The position numbers were made by a program, and so were the translations under genes. A DNA stretch of 64,000 bases from Gemmobacter sp. 24YEA27 (GTDB lineage: Bacteria > Pseudomonadota > Alphaproteobacteria > Rhodobacterales > Rhodobacteraceae). Location: assembly GCF_030052995.1 (NCBI RefSeq), contig NZ_JASJPW010000001.1, forward strand, positions 2,036,001 through 2,100,000, given 5' to 3'. Below are positions 1 through 8,494 of the stretch, in pieces; positions within the stretch are counted from its first letter, which is position 1, and every line of letters starts with the position of its first letter. The notes beneath the pieces are model-generated. The model searched no databases. It was not told the origin of the DNA and saw only the letters and a program-made list of their open reading frames with translations.

Positions 1-197
1 CCGATCTTCTGGTGGCGCAGGTGACCGGCTCGGTCCGGTGGCGGGAATCGGTCCTGTGGATGGAACGTGCGGGCGTCACGGAATATTGGGAAGTCGGCGC
101 CGGTAAGGCTCTGGCGGGGATGATCCGGCGGATTCAGAAAGAAGCCGTTGTGAAGCCTGTGGGCACGCCTGCGGATGTGGCGGCGCTGAAGGGCTGA
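1..197 (+). CDS. fabD: Malonyl-CoA:ACP transacylase, C-terminal end (partial)
   Basis: This is the last part of a gene that starts before the window; about 64 residues are visible, reading from base 3. The tail (QVTGSVRWRESVLWM, then EVGAGKALAGMIRRI) matches the C-terminal part of FabD, which loads malonyl groups from CoA onto acyl carrier protein. The active-site GHSLG and the catalytic histidine lie outside the window. It is followed on the same strand by fabG, acpP and fabF, the usual fatty acid synthesis order, which supports the call. Both the match and the context are strong for so short a piece. Confidence 0.85.
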   Translation, partial: DLLVAQVTGSVRWRESVLWMERAGVTEYWEVGAGKALAGMIRRIQKEAVVKPVGTPADVAALKG

Positions 198-208
198 GCC
201 TTTCGAGA

Positions 209-310
209 GGGGGCACGGGCCGGGGACCGGCCCCCTGCAACTATCGGTTTCCCGAACCAGTGGCACGGGCAATGGTCCCGCCCCGGGATGTTTAAAGACA
301 GATGAAAAGG
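209..310 (+). repeat. Dispersed intergenic element, copy A (between fabD and fabG)
   Basis: A GC-rich hairpin-like stretch (from about 209 to 235) is followed by the core CCCCGGGATGTTTAAAGACA and then GATGAAAAGG, ending at 310. The same layout recurs at about 6290, 21862, 31785 and 62237, always just after a gene end. Whether it acts as a terminator, a processing site or a mobile repeat is unknown. Confidence 0.55.
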
Positions 311-335
311 CCTCAGGCCTTTGGGAGAATGGTTT

Positions 336-1073
336 ATGTTTGATCTGACGGGAAAGACGGCGCTGGTGACCGGCGCTTCTGGCGGGATCGGCGCAGATAT
401 TGCACGCGCTTTGCACAAGGCGGGCGCTGTCGTCGGGCTGTCGGGGACGCGGGTTGCGCCTTTGGAGGCGCTGGCGGCAGAGCTTGGCGCGCGGGCGCAT
501 GTGCTGGAATGCAATCTTTCGGTTGCGGAAGAGGTCGAGGGCCTTGTGAAACGCGCAGGCGAGGCGATGGGATCGGTCGATATCCTCGTCAACAATGCCG
601 GGATCACCCGTGACGGGCTTGCGATGCGCATGTCGGATGAGGATTGGGCCAGCGTCATCGACGTCAATCTGACCGCGAGCTTCCGGCTCTGCCGTGCCGC
701 GATCCGGGGTATGATGAAGGCGCGCAAGGGGCGGATCATCAATATCTCTTCCGTCGTCGGCACCACCGGCAATCCGGGCCAGGCGAATTACTGCGCGTCG
801 AAAGCGGGTCTGGTGGGGATGTCGAAAGCCCTTGCGACGGAAGTCGCAAGCCGGGGCATCACCGTGAACTGCGTGGCGCCGGGCTTCATCGAGACCGCGA
901 TGACCGACAAGCTGAACGAGGCACAGAAGGGGGGGATTCTCTCGGCGGTGCCTGCGGGGCGGATGGGGCGCCCCGAAGAGATTGCGGCGGCGGTGATTTA
1001 TCTGGCCTCGGATGAGGCGGGCTATGTCACGGGCGCCACTTTGCATGTGAATGGCGGAATGGCGATGATCTGA
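336..1073 (+). CDS. fabG: 3-oxoacyl-ACP reductase FabG
   Basis: This 245-residue short-chain dehydrogenase reduces 3-oxoacyl-ACP with NADPH in the fatty acid elongation cycle, in the cytosol. Visible motifs are the N-terminal cofactor loop TGASGGIG near residue 12, NNAG near residue 86, the catalytic serine in ISSVVG, and YCASK with the tyrosine and lysine of the active site. Length is typical of FabG. I chose the ATG at 336 because GGGAGA lies about eight bases upstream and the family begins FDLTGK; a TTG at 321 is less likely. It lies between fabD and acpP, so it should serve the same pathway. Confidence 0.95.
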   Translation: MFDLTGKTALVTGASGGIGADIARALHKAGAVVGLSGTRVAPLEALAAELGARAHVLECNLSVAEEVEGLVKRAGEAMGSVDILVNNAGITRDGLAMRMSDEDWASVIDVNLTASFRLCRAAIRGMMKARKGRIINISSVVGTTGNPGQANYCASKAGLVGMSKALATEVASRGITVNCVAPGFIETAMTDKLNEAQKGGILSAVPAGRMGRPEEIAAAVIYLASDEAGYVTGATLHVNGGMAMI

Positions 1074-1162
1074 GCCCGGACACAGGCGCTGATATGAGGT
1101 TTTCTGGGCCTTCGGATGGGGTCGGCAGGGTGTCGGCACTTGACCTTTGGCCCGGAAAGCAT

Positions 1163-1190
1163 TTGCCATGGAGCGCGGCTGTGCTATAGC
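1163..1190 (+). promoter_or_regulatory. Candidate sigma-70-type promoter for acpP
   Basis: TTGCCA (1163-1168) and TATAGC (1185-1190) are 16 bases apart and lie about 110 bases before the acpP start. This would give acpP its own transcript, in keeping with the strong terminator behind it. It is a motif match only. Confidence 0.35.
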
Positions 1191-1301
1191 GCCCGCCAGA
1201 ATCCGGGGGCTCGCCCGGTGCTGCCGCGATCGGGGAGACCATCTCCGGCGCGGATAACCAGGCCGGGGGCATGACCCCGCGAACGGAGTAGAGGACGAAA
1301 C

Positions 1302-1535
1302 ATGAGCGACATCGCAGATCGCGTGAAAAAGATCGTTGTCGAGCATCTCGGCGTTGAAGAGGATAAGGTCACCGAGACCGCTTCCTTTATCGACGACCTG
1401 GGTGCTGACTCGCTGGACACGGTCGAGCTGGTCATGGCTTTCGAAGAAGAATTCGGCATCGAGATTCCGGATGACGCCGCTGAAACCATCCAGACCTTCG
1501 GCGATGCGGTCGGCTTCATCTCGAAAGCTGTCTGA
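1302..1535 (+). CDS. acpP: Acyl carrier protein
   Basis: This is a 77-residue acidic protein with the four-helix ACP pattern. The phosphopantetheine attachment site GADSLD is present, with the serine at residue 37. It carries growing acyl chains between FabD, FabG and FabF during fatty acid synthesis. The ATG at 1302 is preceded by GGAGTAGAGG. A strong stem-loop terminator follows 26 bases after the stop, and a candidate promoter lies upstream, so acpP is probably also transcribed on its own. Length and sequence are typical of AcpP. Confidence 0.97.
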   Translation: MSDIADRVKKIVVEHLGVEEDKVTETASFIDDLGADSLDTVELVMAFEEEFGIEIPDDAAETIQTFGDAVGFISKAV

Positions 1536-1561
1536 TCGTTTTGTCCCTTTCGGGATAAGAA

Positions 1562-1590
1562 AGGCTCCCCGGTTTCGGGGAGCCTTTTTG
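1562..1590 (+). terminator. Intrinsic terminator after acpP
   Basis: The inverted repeat AGGCTCCCC / GGGGAGCCT has a six-base loop and is followed by a run of T, the classic rho-independent form. It lies 26 bases after the acpP stop. The remaining bases up to the fabF start at 1942 hold no supported gene. Confidence 0.85.
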
Positions 1591-1941
1591 TTTGTGCAGG
1601 CTTTGCGGCAGGGGCTCAGCCGGGGCTGAGGAACTTCGCGAGTCGCAGAGCGCCTCCCGCTCGCCCGGAGGCTCGGCTTCGCAATCAGCCGGGGTGATAG
1701 AGGCTGTCGAAACTGGCGCTTAGCAGGCTGTTCATGGTTGCCCTGACGGAGGAGGGCCCAGGTAGATTGGAGAATTCTCTCATGACGCAGCCTCTGATCC
1801 GGAGAATTCAGGAGGCAGGCGAGGCGTGTGGCATCCGGTTGGTGGCATGGCTTTGCCCGCCTTCTACCCCTTCTGTTGCGGGCGCGCGGGTGCGCGTGTA
1901 TCAGGCGAAGGGAAATGATCGCCTTGCGAGGGAGTGCACAT

Positions 1942-3201
1942 ATGCGCCGTGTAGTCGTTACGGGTCTGGGAATGGTCACACCGCTGGCCTCCGGGGTGGA
2001 AGAGACCTGGAGCCGCCTGCTGGAGGGAAAATCCGGCGCAGGCCCGATCACGCGGTTTGATGCCTCGACTGTGGTTACGCAATATGCCTGTGAGATTCCG
2101 CGCGGCGACGGCAGTAATGGCACCTTCAATCCCGATGACTGGATGGAGCCGAAAGAGCAGCGCAAAGTCGATGACTTCATCCTTTACGGGGTGGCAGCGG
2201 CGGTGCAGGCAGTGCGGGATTCTGGCTGGGAGCCTGGATCTGAAGAAGATCGCGAGCGCACCGGTGTGATGATCGGATCGGGAATCGGCGGGCTTTCGAC
2301 AATTGCCGAAACCGCGATCCTGATCAAAGAAAAGGGGCCGAAGCGGGTTTCGCCCTTCTTCATCCCGGCCTCGCTGATCAACCTGATCTCGGGCCAGGTC
2401 TCTATCCGCTTTGGCTTCAAGGGGCCGAACCATGCGGTTGTCACGGCCTGTTCGACCGGGGCGCATGCGATTGGCGATGCGGCGCGGCTGATCAGCTTCG
2501 GCGATGCCGATGTCATGGTGGCAGGCGGCGCGGAGAGCCCGATCTCGGAAATCGGGATTGCCGGGTTCAACGCCTGCAAGGCGCTGTCGACGAAGCGCGG
2601 CGATGAACCAACAAAAGCGAGCCGGCCCTATGACGCGGACCGCGATGGATTCGTGATGGGCGAGGGCGCGGGCGTCGTGGTGCTGGAGGAATATGAGCAC
2701 GCAAAAGCCCGTGGCGCGAAGATCTATGCCGAGGTGCTGGGCTATGGGCTTTCGGGCGATGCCTATCATATCACCGCACCCTCGGAAGATGGCGATGGCG
2801 GCTTCCGGTCGATGAAGGCGGCGCTGGCCCGGGCCGGGATCACGCCCGACCAGGTGGATTACATCAATGCGCATGGCACCTCGACCATGGCGGATACGAT
2901 TGAGCTGGGCGCGGTGGAGCGCCTGCTGGGTGATGCGGCGGGGAATGCGGTGATGTCCTCGACCAAGTCCTCGATTGGTCACCTGCTGGGGGCGGCCGGC
3001 GCGGTGGAGGCGATTTTCTGTATCCTCGCGATCCGCGACCAGGTGGCGCCGCCGACGATCAATCTTGATAATCCGGCAGTGGCGCCGAAGCTGAACCTGG
3101 CTGCGAACAAAAAGGTCGAACGCAAGATCGATATCGCTTTGTCGAACAGCTTTGGCTTTGGCGGCACCAATGCCAGCCTTGTTCTTGGTAGGGTCAAGTA
3201 A
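1942..3201 (+). CDS. fabF: Beta-ketoacyl-ACP synthase II FabF
   Basis: This 419-residue condensing enzyme elongates acyl-ACP with malonyl-ACP. The catalytic cysteine is in TACSTGAHAIG (about residue 170), and the two histidines are in NAHGTSTM (about 310) and SSIGHLLGAAG (about 346). The start at 1942 (MRRVVVTGLG) fits the family and follows GAGGGAG; an in-frame extension to 1828 does not resemble FabF. It lies four bases ahead of mltG, so the two are probably cotranscribed. The gene is intact, unlike several others in this window. Confidence 0.95.
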   Translation: MRRVVVTGLGMVTPLASGVEETWSRLLEGKSGAGPITRFDASTVVTQYACEIPRGDGSNGTFNPDDWMEPKEQRKVDDFILYGVAAAVQAVRDSGWEPGSEEDRERTGVMIGSGIGGLSTIAETAILIKEKGPKRVSPFFIPASLINLISGQVSIRFGFKGPNHAVVTACSTGAHAIGDAARLISFGDADVMVAGGAESPISEIGIAGFNACKALSTKRGDEPTKASRPYDADRDGFVMGEGAGVVVLEEYEHAKARGAKIYAEVLGYGLSGDAYHITAPSEDGDGGFRSMKAALARAGITPDQVDYINAHGTSTMADTIELGAVERLLGDAAGNAVMSSTKSSIGHLLGAAGAVEAIFCILAIRDQVAPPTINLDNPAVAPKLNLAANKKVERKIDIALSNSFGFGGTNASLVLGRVK

Positions 3202-3204
3202 TCT

Positions 3205-4386
3205 ATGTGGAAAAGTATCGCCTCTAACGCGCTGACGTTTTTCATCGTTCTGTTGATCGTGGCGGCGGCGCTGGTGGCCTGGGGGCGCAATGTCTATGTC
3301 AGCCCCGGGCCGCTGACGGAGGCGGTCTGTGTGCAGGTCGAGCGGGGCGCGAGCCTCGCCTCGGTCTCGCGCACCCTGGAGACGCGCGGCGCTGTGGCCG
3401 ATGCGCGGATCTTCCGGATCGGCGCGGAATATTCGGGGCGGGCCAAGGATCTGAAATTCGGCTCTTACCTGATTCCCCCCGGCGCCACGATGGATGACGT
3501 CCTGGGGGCGCTGACCCTGGGCGGGGCCTCGACCTGCGGGCAGGAGATCCAGCTTGTGATCGGTGTGGCGAGCGCGAATGTGGTGCTGCGCGAACTGGAC
3601 CCCGCGACCAACCGCTTTGTCGAAGTGGCGAAATTCGCGCCTGATGCGGTAGAGCGGCCGGCGGATTATACCGAAGCGGCGGCCAAACCCGATATGCGGT
3701 TCACGGTGACGGTGGTGGAGGGCGTGACCTCCTGGGCGGTAGTTGATGCGCTGAAGAAGGTGGATTTCCTGTCGGGTGAGATTTCCGGCGTGCCACCGGA
3801 GGGCTCGCTTGCGCCGCAAAGCTATGACGTGGTGCGCGGCGGCGACCGTGCGGGCCTGATCGCGCAGATGAGCGCCAATCAGGAACGGATCATGGCCGAT
3901 CTGTGGATGGGTCGTGATGAGGGGCTGCCCTATGACACGCCGGAACAGGCGATGATCATGGCCTCGATTATCGAGAAGGAAACCGGCGTTTCGGAGGAGC
4001 GCGGGCTGGTCGCCAGCGTCTTTGTCAACCGGCTGCGGCAGGGGATGCGGCTTCAGACCGACCCGACGGTGATCTATGGCATCACCAAGGGAGAGGGCGT
4101 GTTGGGCCGGGGGCTGCGGCAAAGCGAGCTGCGCCGTTCAACCCCTTACAATACCTATGTTATTGACGGGCTGCCGCCGACCCCGATTGCCAATCCGGGG
4201 CGGGCATCCATTGCTGCGGCGCTGCATCCGGAACAGTCGGATTATGTGTTCTTTGTTGCGGATGGCACGGGCGGACATGCCTTTGCGGTGACGCTTACAG
4301 AGCATAACGCGAATGTCGCGCGCTGGCGTGAGATTGAGGCGCAGCAGGGGCAGGCCGGTCAGGGCGGCGTGCAGAGCGCAGAGTGA
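3205..4386 (+). CDS. mltG: Endolytic murein transglycosylase MltG (YceG-like)
   Basis: This 393-residue protein has an N-terminal membrane anchor (about residues 8-28) and a periplasmic YceG domain. It is expected to cleave nascent peptidoglycan strands and so set chain length. The catalytic glutamate lies in SIIEKETG and the substrate-site motif QTDPTVIYG follows. It begins four bases after fabF and is probably in the same transcript; fabF-mltG linkage is common in alphaproteobacteria. Length agrees with the family (about 340-390). The start fits the membrane anchor. Confidence 0.92.
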   Translation: MWKSIASNALTFFIVLLIVAAALVAWGRNVYVSPGPLTEAVCVQVERGASLASVSRTLETRGAVADARIFRIGAEYSGRAKDLKFGSYLIPPGATMDDVLGALTLGGASTCGQEIQLVIGVASANVVLRELDPATNRFVEVAKFAPDAVERPADYTEAAAKPDMRFTVTVVEGVTSWAVVDALKKVDFLSGEISGVPPEGSLAPQSYDVVRGGDRAGLIAQMSANQERIMADLWMGRDEGLPYDTPEQAMIMASIIEKETGVSEERGLVASVFVNRLRQGMRLQTDPTVIYGITKGEGVLGRGLRQSELRRSTPYNTYVIDGLPPTPIANPGRASIAAALHPEQSDYVFFVADGTGGHAFAVTLTEHNANVARWREIEAQQGQAGQGGVQSAE

Positions 4387-4400
4387 ACGGGGTTGAGTTC

Positions 4401-4485
4401 TTAACAAAACGTAAACGCTGCGTTCGTTTAAGTGGCTGGTTTAATTGATGTTTTTCTTGACTCTGCGTCCGCTCTGACGTAGGGA
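4401..4485 (+). promoter_or_regulatory. AT-rich control region ahead of the GTA cluster: CtrA-like box and promoter
   Basis: TTAA at 4401, seven bases, then TAAA at 4412 is one mismatch from the CtrA consensus TTAA-N7-TTAA. A second TTAA pair (4428 and 4441) has a nine-base gap. TTGACT (4457-4462) and TAGGGA (4480-4485) with a 17-base spacer resemble a sigma-70 promoter. CtrA is known to control GTA expression in Rhodobacter, partly through other factors, so the placement is suggestive. No binding is shown. Confidence 0.4.
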
Positions 4486-4509
4486 TTGTGACATGCTGAA
4501 AGAGGTGTG

Positions 4510-4546
4510 AAAGCGGCCAGGGGGCGACCCCGGGGCCGCTTTTTTA
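4510..4546 (+). terminator. Stem-loop with T run between mltG and GTA g1
   Basis: AAGCGGCC pairs with GGGGCCGCTT around a short loop and is followed by six T. It could end the mltG transcript. Because it lies after the promoter-like sequence at 4457-4485, it could also act as an attenuator ahead of the GTA genes. No gene was found between 4387 and 4629. Confidence 0.65.
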
Positions 4547-4629
4547 TGTCGCAGGTTTGCAGGCCCGAGACGGCCCGCAACCGGCAGGGTTGGCTTTAGA
4601 AGGAGCGGCAAAAGGGCGGGCTGGCATCT

Positions 4630-4974
4630 ATGACGATCATATTTGCGGAAGGGGGCGGCGACCCCGCCCGCGCGAGCGAGGCGGCGGGTGCGCTGAACCT
4701 GACCGAAGAGCTCTACCGGATCGCGGTGGAGGAGCTGAACGAGGCTTTTGCGGGGATCCGCGAGGGCCGGTTCGAACTGGCAAAAGAGGGCCGGCGGGCG
4801 GTCAGGGATCTGGCCGATCTGTCAAAGGCGCTGCTGGAGGAGAGAAGGAATGTCGAGAAACTCCGCAAAGAGCTTGCCGGCGGGGGCGCAGGAGACGGCG
4901 AACTCGACCTCGGGGCGGCGCGCGATGAGATCGGGCGCCGACTGGCTCGCCTCCGCGCTGCCCGGGGAGATTGA
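4630..4974 (+). CDS. g1: GTA g1, small terminase-like protein
   Basis: This 114-residue acidic protein has long helices (about residues 24-105, rich in E, L, A and R) likely to form a coiled coil. It lies first in the cluster, directly before the large terminase. In RcGTA the g1 product is described as the small terminase, which hands DNA to TerL for headful packaging; here the assignment rests on position and general resemblance. Its 3' end overlaps the start of g2 whichever g2 start is used (4850 or 4925). The region upstream holds the likely cluster promoter. Confidence 0.75.
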   Translation: MTIIFAEGGGDPARASEAAGALNLTEELYRIAVEELNEAFAGIREGRFELAKEGRRAVRDLADLSKALLEERRNVEKLRKELAGGGAGDGELDLGAARDEIGRRLARLRAARGD

Positions 4975-6268
4975 TGAATTTCTGAGCGGCTTAAGTGACA
5001 ATGCGCTGCGGGCGCTGCCGTGGATCTTCGATTTCTGGGCGCTGCCGCATCAGATGCCGCCCGAAGGCGCATGGAAGTCCTGGGTGATCATGGGCGGGCG
5101 TGGTGCGGGCAAGACGCGGGCCGGGGCGGAATGGGTGCGCGCCATGGTCGAGGGTGACACGGCCCTCGCCCCGGGACGGGCGCGGCGGGTGGCGCTGGTT
5201 GCGGAGACGCTGGAACAGGCGCGCGAAGTGATGGTGCTGGGAGAAAGCGGCATTCTGGCCTGTTCGCCCCCGGACCGGCGGCCGAAATGGATGGCCTCGC
5301 GCAACCGGCTTGAATGGGCGAATGGCGCGGTGGCGCAGTTGTTTTCAGCCCATGATCCGGAGCGGCTGCGGGGGCCGCAATTCGATGCGGCCTGGGCGGA
5401 TGAACTGGCGAAATGGCCGAAAGCCGCAGAGACCTGGGATCAGCTGCAGTTCGGGCTGCGGCTGGGGGAGAACCCGCAGCAGGTGGTGACGACGACACCG
5501 CGGAATGTGGCGGTGCTGAAGGCGATTTTGCAGAACCCTTCGACGGTGGTGACCCATGCGCCCACCGAGGCGAACCGGGCCTGGCTGGCCGAGAGCTATC
5601 TTGAGGAGGTGAAAGCGCGCTATGGCGGCACCTCGCAGGGGCGCCAGGAGCTTGAGGGGCTTATGATCGAGGAGGCCGAGGGGGCGCTCTGGTCGCGAGC
5701 GATGATCACCGCGGCGCAGGCGGCGGCAGAGATCCCGCCGATGCGGGTGGTGGTGGCGGTCGATCCGCCGGTGACGGCGACTAAGAAATCCGACGAATGC
5801 GGCATCGTGGTGGTGGGCGCGGATACAAGCGGAGCGCCCGGCGAGTGGCGGGCGGTGGTGCTGGCGGACCGGACAGTGCGCGGCGCGAGCCCGGATGGCT
5901 GGGCGCGGGCGGCAGTTGCGGCGATGGAAGAATTCGGCGCCGAGCGGCTGGTCGTCGAGGTGAACCAGGGCGGCGATCTGGTCGCGGGCGTCGTGCGCCA
6001 GGTTGATCCGCTGGTGCCGGTGCGGGAGGTACGGGCGATGCGGGGCAAGATGCTGCGGGCCGAACCGGTGGCGGCTTTGTATGAGCAGGGCCGGATTGCG
6101 CATCGGCGGGGGCTTGGCGATCTCGAGCAGCAGATGGTTAAGATGACGCGGACCGGCTGGCAGGGGCAGGGAAGCCCGGACCGGCTGGATGCTCTGGTCT
6201 GGGCACTGACCGAGCTGATGATCGTACCTTCCTCGCGGATCGGACAGCCGGGCGTGCGCACGATCTGA
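4850..6268 (+). CDS. g2: GTA g2, terminase large subunit
   Basis: This protein (472 residues from 4850) is the ATP-driven DNA packaging motor and nuclease. The Walker A motif GGRGAGKT is near residue 82 and the C-terminal nuclease domain shows VAVDPP and VVEVNQGGD with acidic residues. I chose the ATG at 4850 because GGAGGAGAG lies just upstream. An ATG at 4925 (MRSGADWLASALPG) looks more like the N-terminus of relatives and would shorten the overlap with g1. The gene is intact. A copy of the dispersed intergenic element separates it from g3. Confidence 0.92.
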   Translation: MSRNSAKSLPAGAQETANSTSGRRAMRSGADWLASALPGEIDEFLSGLSDNALRALPWIFDFWALPHQMPPEGAWKSWVIMGGRGAGKTRAGAEWVRAMVEGDTALAPGRARRVALVAETLEQAREVMVLGESGILACSPPDRRPKWMASRNRLEWANGAVAQLFSAHDPERLRGPQFDAAWADELAKWPKAAETWDQLQFGLRLGENPQQVVTTTPRNVAVLKAILQNPSTVVTHAPTEANRAWLAESYLEEVKARYGGTSQGRQELEGLMIEEAEGALWSRAMITAAQAAAEIPPMRVVVAVDPPVTATKKSDECGIVVVGADTSGAPGEWRAVVLADRTVRGASPDGWARAAVAAMEEFGAERLVVEVNQGGDLVAGVVRQVDPLVPVREVRAMRGKMLRAEPVAALYEQGRIAHRRGLGDLEQQMVKMTRTGWQGQGSPDRLDALVWALTELMIVPSSRIGQPGVRTI

Positions 6269-6289
6269 GGCTGGGCTGCGGGATTGCGG

Positions 6290-6340
6290 CCGGGGGCCAG
6301 CCCCCGGACCCCCGGAATATCTGGATCAAGAGGAAATTAG
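6290..6340 (+). repeat. Dispersed intergenic element, copy B (between GTA g2 and g3)
   Basis: The hairpin CCGGGGGCCAGCCCCCGG (6290-6307) is followed by ACCCCCGGAATATCTGGATC and AAGAGGAAATTAG. The first half matches the other copies well; the second half is diverged. It lies 22 bases after the g2 stop and is unusual in being inside a phage-derived operon. Confidence 0.5.
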
Positions 6341-6395
6341 CGGCGGGGTGCCTTTTCGGGGCGGCTTTCGCATGGCTTACGAGAGGAGCGGCTTT

Positions 6396-7640
6396 GTGTT
6401 CGATTTCCTGAAGATCGGGTCGAGGGTGCCGCCAGTGCCCGGGCAGAAGGCAAGCGCGACGGGGCGGGTGATCGCCCGGAGCGTGGTCACGGGAGGCGGT
6501 GGCCGGGTTGCGGGCGGAGTGCGTGATGCCGTCTCGCTGACCCGGGCGGGGTTTCAGGGCAATCCGGTCGGGTTTCGTGCCGTCAGGATGATTGCCGAGG
6601 CGGCGGCGGCTTTGCCGGTGATCTGTCAGGATTGCGAGCGTCGCTATGAGGCGCATCCGGTGCTGGCGCTGCTGGCGCGGCCCAATGGGGCGCAGGGGCG
6701 GGCGGAGCTTCTGGAGGCGGTTTACGGCCATCTTTTGCTCAGCGGCAATGCCTATGTGGAGGCGGTGCCCGGGCCGGGCGAGCCGGGAAGCGGCACAGTG
6801 CCTGGGGAATTGCACGCATTGCGCCCCGACCGCATGTCGCTGGTGCCGGGGGCGGATGGCTGGCCGGTGGCCTTTGACTATTCGGTGGCGGGCCGGGTGC
6901 ATCGCTTTGATGTCACAGAAGGGCTGAGCCCGGTCTGTCATATCCGCAGTTTCCATCCGCAGGATGATCATTATGGCCTGTCGCCGATGCAGGCGGCAGC
7001 GGTGGCGGTTGATGTGCATAATGCGGCTTCGGCCTGGTCGAGGTCACTTCTGGACAATGCGGCGCGGCCTTCGGGGGCGATCATCTATAAGGGCGCCGAC
7101 GGGCAGTCCGTTCTGACGCCCGACCAGTATGACCGGCTGGTTTGCGAGATGGAGGCGCATCACCAGGGCGCGCGGAACGCCGGGCGTCCGATGCTGCTGG
7201 AGGGCGGGCTGGACTGGAAACCGATGGGGTTTTCGCCCTCTGACATGGAGTTTCACGAGACGAAACTCGCGGCAGCGCGCGAGATTGCGGTGGCCTTCGG
7301 GGTGCCGCCGATGCTGATGGGGATCCCCGGCGACGCCACTTACGCCAATTATCAGGAGGCGAACCGGGCCTTTTACCGGTTGACGGTCTTGCCGCTTGCG
7401 TCGCGGGTGCTGGCAGCGCTGTCGCATTGGCTGGCGGGATTTGGCGGCGAGGCGGTCGGGCTGCGGCCTGACCTTGACCAGATCCCGGCACTGGCGATGG
7501 AGCGCGACCAGCAATGGGCGCGGGTCGGCGCGGCGTCTTTTCTGAGCGAGGCGGAGAAACGCGCGCTTCTGGGCCTGCCGCGCCTGCCCGGGCCAGGGGA
7601 TGGGCCAGATCACGAAACGGGCGACGAGGGGCGCTTATGA
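6396..7640 (+). CDS. g3: GTA g3, portal protein (HK97 type)
   Basis: This 414-residue protein forms the portal ring at one capsid vertex, through which DNA passes. It has the HK97 portal pattern: GNPVGFRAVRMIAEA near the N-terminus, LLSGNAYVE, then LRPDRMSLVP and the conserved ANYQEANRAFYRLTV region near the C-terminus. I chose the GTG at 6396 (MFDFLK), which has GAGAGGAG upstream; an ATG at 6372 is possible. Its stop overlaps the start of g3.5 by four bases (ATGA), indicating coupled translation. The gene is intact. Confidence 0.9.
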   Translation: MFDFLKIGSRVPPVPGQKASATGRVIARSVVTGGGGRVAGGVRDAVSLTRAGFQGNPVGFRAVRMIAEAAAALPVICQDCERRYEAHPVLALLARPNGAQGRAELLEAVYGHLLLSGNAYVEAVPGPGEPGSGTVPGELHALRPDRMSLVPGADGWPVAFDYSVAGRVHRFDVTEGLSPVCHIRSFHPQDDHYGLSPMQAAAVAVDVHNAASAWSRSLLDNAARPSGAIIYKGADGQSVLTPDQYDRLVCEMEAHHQGARNAGRPMLLEGGLDWKPMGFSPSDMEFHETKLAAAREIAVAFGVPPMLMGIPGDATYANYQEANRAFYRLTVLPLASRVLAALSHWLAGFGGEAVGLRPDLDQIPALAMERDQQWARVGAASFLSEAEKRALLGLPRLPGPGDGPDHETGDEGRL

Positions 7641-7881
7641 ACCAGCACAAAGAGGGAGCGGGCTCGCGCTTTGTCTTTGACAGTTTCGACGCCGCTCATG
7701 CCCGGATCGAGGCCAATGAACGGGTGATGGAGGAGCGTTGGGCGGGGCTGGAATTCCGGCTTGGCCAGATCGACGCGGCGCTGGAGCGGCTGGAGCGGCG
7801 GATCTGGCTCGGGGTCTGCGGGGGGCGGGGTTTTTGCTGGCTCAGGGCGCCGAGGCGGTGATCCGGGCGGCGATGAAATGA
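7637..7881 (+). pseudogene. g3.5: GTA g3.5, small membrane-like protein, frameshifted
   Basis: The reading frame from 7637 gives a helical, charged N-terminus ending RLERRIWLGVCG and then garbled residues to a stop at 7861. One added base in the G run at 7820-7825 restores a hydrophobic tail (AGFLLAQGAEAVIRAAMK) ending at 7881, for 81 residues in all. That matches the layout of g3.5 in other GTAs: coiled coil, then a membrane segment. Its role in particle production is not well defined. The lesion is a single-base loss in a homopolymer, so it may be a sequencing error. Confidence 0.7.
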
Positions 7882-7890
7882 GGGTGAGCG

Positions 7891-8454
7891 ATGCTGGAAC
7901 ATAAATTCTGCCGGCCCGAATCGGGGCTGACCCTGAGCGAGGGGCGCGAGCTGTCGGGCTATGCCTCGCTGTTCGGGGTGAGGGACCAGGGCGGTGATCT
8001 GGTGGCGCCGGGGGCCTACGCGAAATCGCTGGCCCGACTTAAGGCGAAGGGCGGCAAGGTGCGGATGCTGTGGCAGCATGATCCGACCCAGCCCATTGGC
8101 ATCTGGGATGAGGTCCGCGAAGACGCGACCGGGCTTTGGGTCAGGGGGCGGCTGCTGACCGAAGTGGCAAAGGGGCGCGAGGCAGCGGCTTTGCTGGAAG
8201 CGGGCGCGCTGGACGGGCTGTCGATCGGCTACCGGACGCTGCGCGCGGAGCGCGATGGCGCCGCGCCGGGCCAGATCGCCGGGCAGTGCAAGGGGCGCAG
8301 GCTGTTGGAACTCGAGCTTTGGGAGGTCTCTCTGGTGACCTTCCCGATGCTGAGCGAGGCGCGGGTGGCGGCGAAGTCCGAGGAAGTGACGTCGGTTTTC
8401 GACGGGCTCGCCGCGCTGTTTGAGAGCGCAAGGCGTGACCTTGCGAGGCGCTGA
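7891..8454 (+). CDS. g4: GTA g4, prohead protease (HK97/U35 family)
   Basis: This 187-residue serine protease trims the capsid protein during head maturation. The expected catalytic histidine is in LWQHDPTQPIG and the serine in DGLSIGYR, with [13 protein letters not shown] between them. Length fits the family. The ATG at 7891 follows AGGGTGAG. It lies between the portal and capsid genes, as in HK97-like phages, and the frame is intact. Family and context both support the call strongly. Confidence 0.92.
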   Translation: MLEHKFCRPESGLTLSEGRELSGYASLFGVRDQGGDLVAPGAYAKSLARLKAKGGKVRMLWQHDPTQPIGIWDEVREDATGLWVRGRLLTEVAKGREAAALLEAGALDGLSIGYRTLRAERDGAAPGQIAGQCKGRRLLELELWEVSLVTFPMLSEARVAAKSEEVTSVFDGLAALFESARRDLARR

Positions 8455-8494
8455 GCGCGCGCCCGGGAATTCTGCCTGACAGAAGGAATTACGG

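Noticed and set aside
134..772. Long antisense frames opposite fabG
   Set aside because: Arg/Pro/Ser-rich product without family pattern, fully opposite a clear gene; expected in GC-rich DNA.
1864..4122. 752-codon antisense frame opposite fabF and mltG
   Set aside because: Rich in R, H, P and Q with no domain pattern; both sense genes are well supported.
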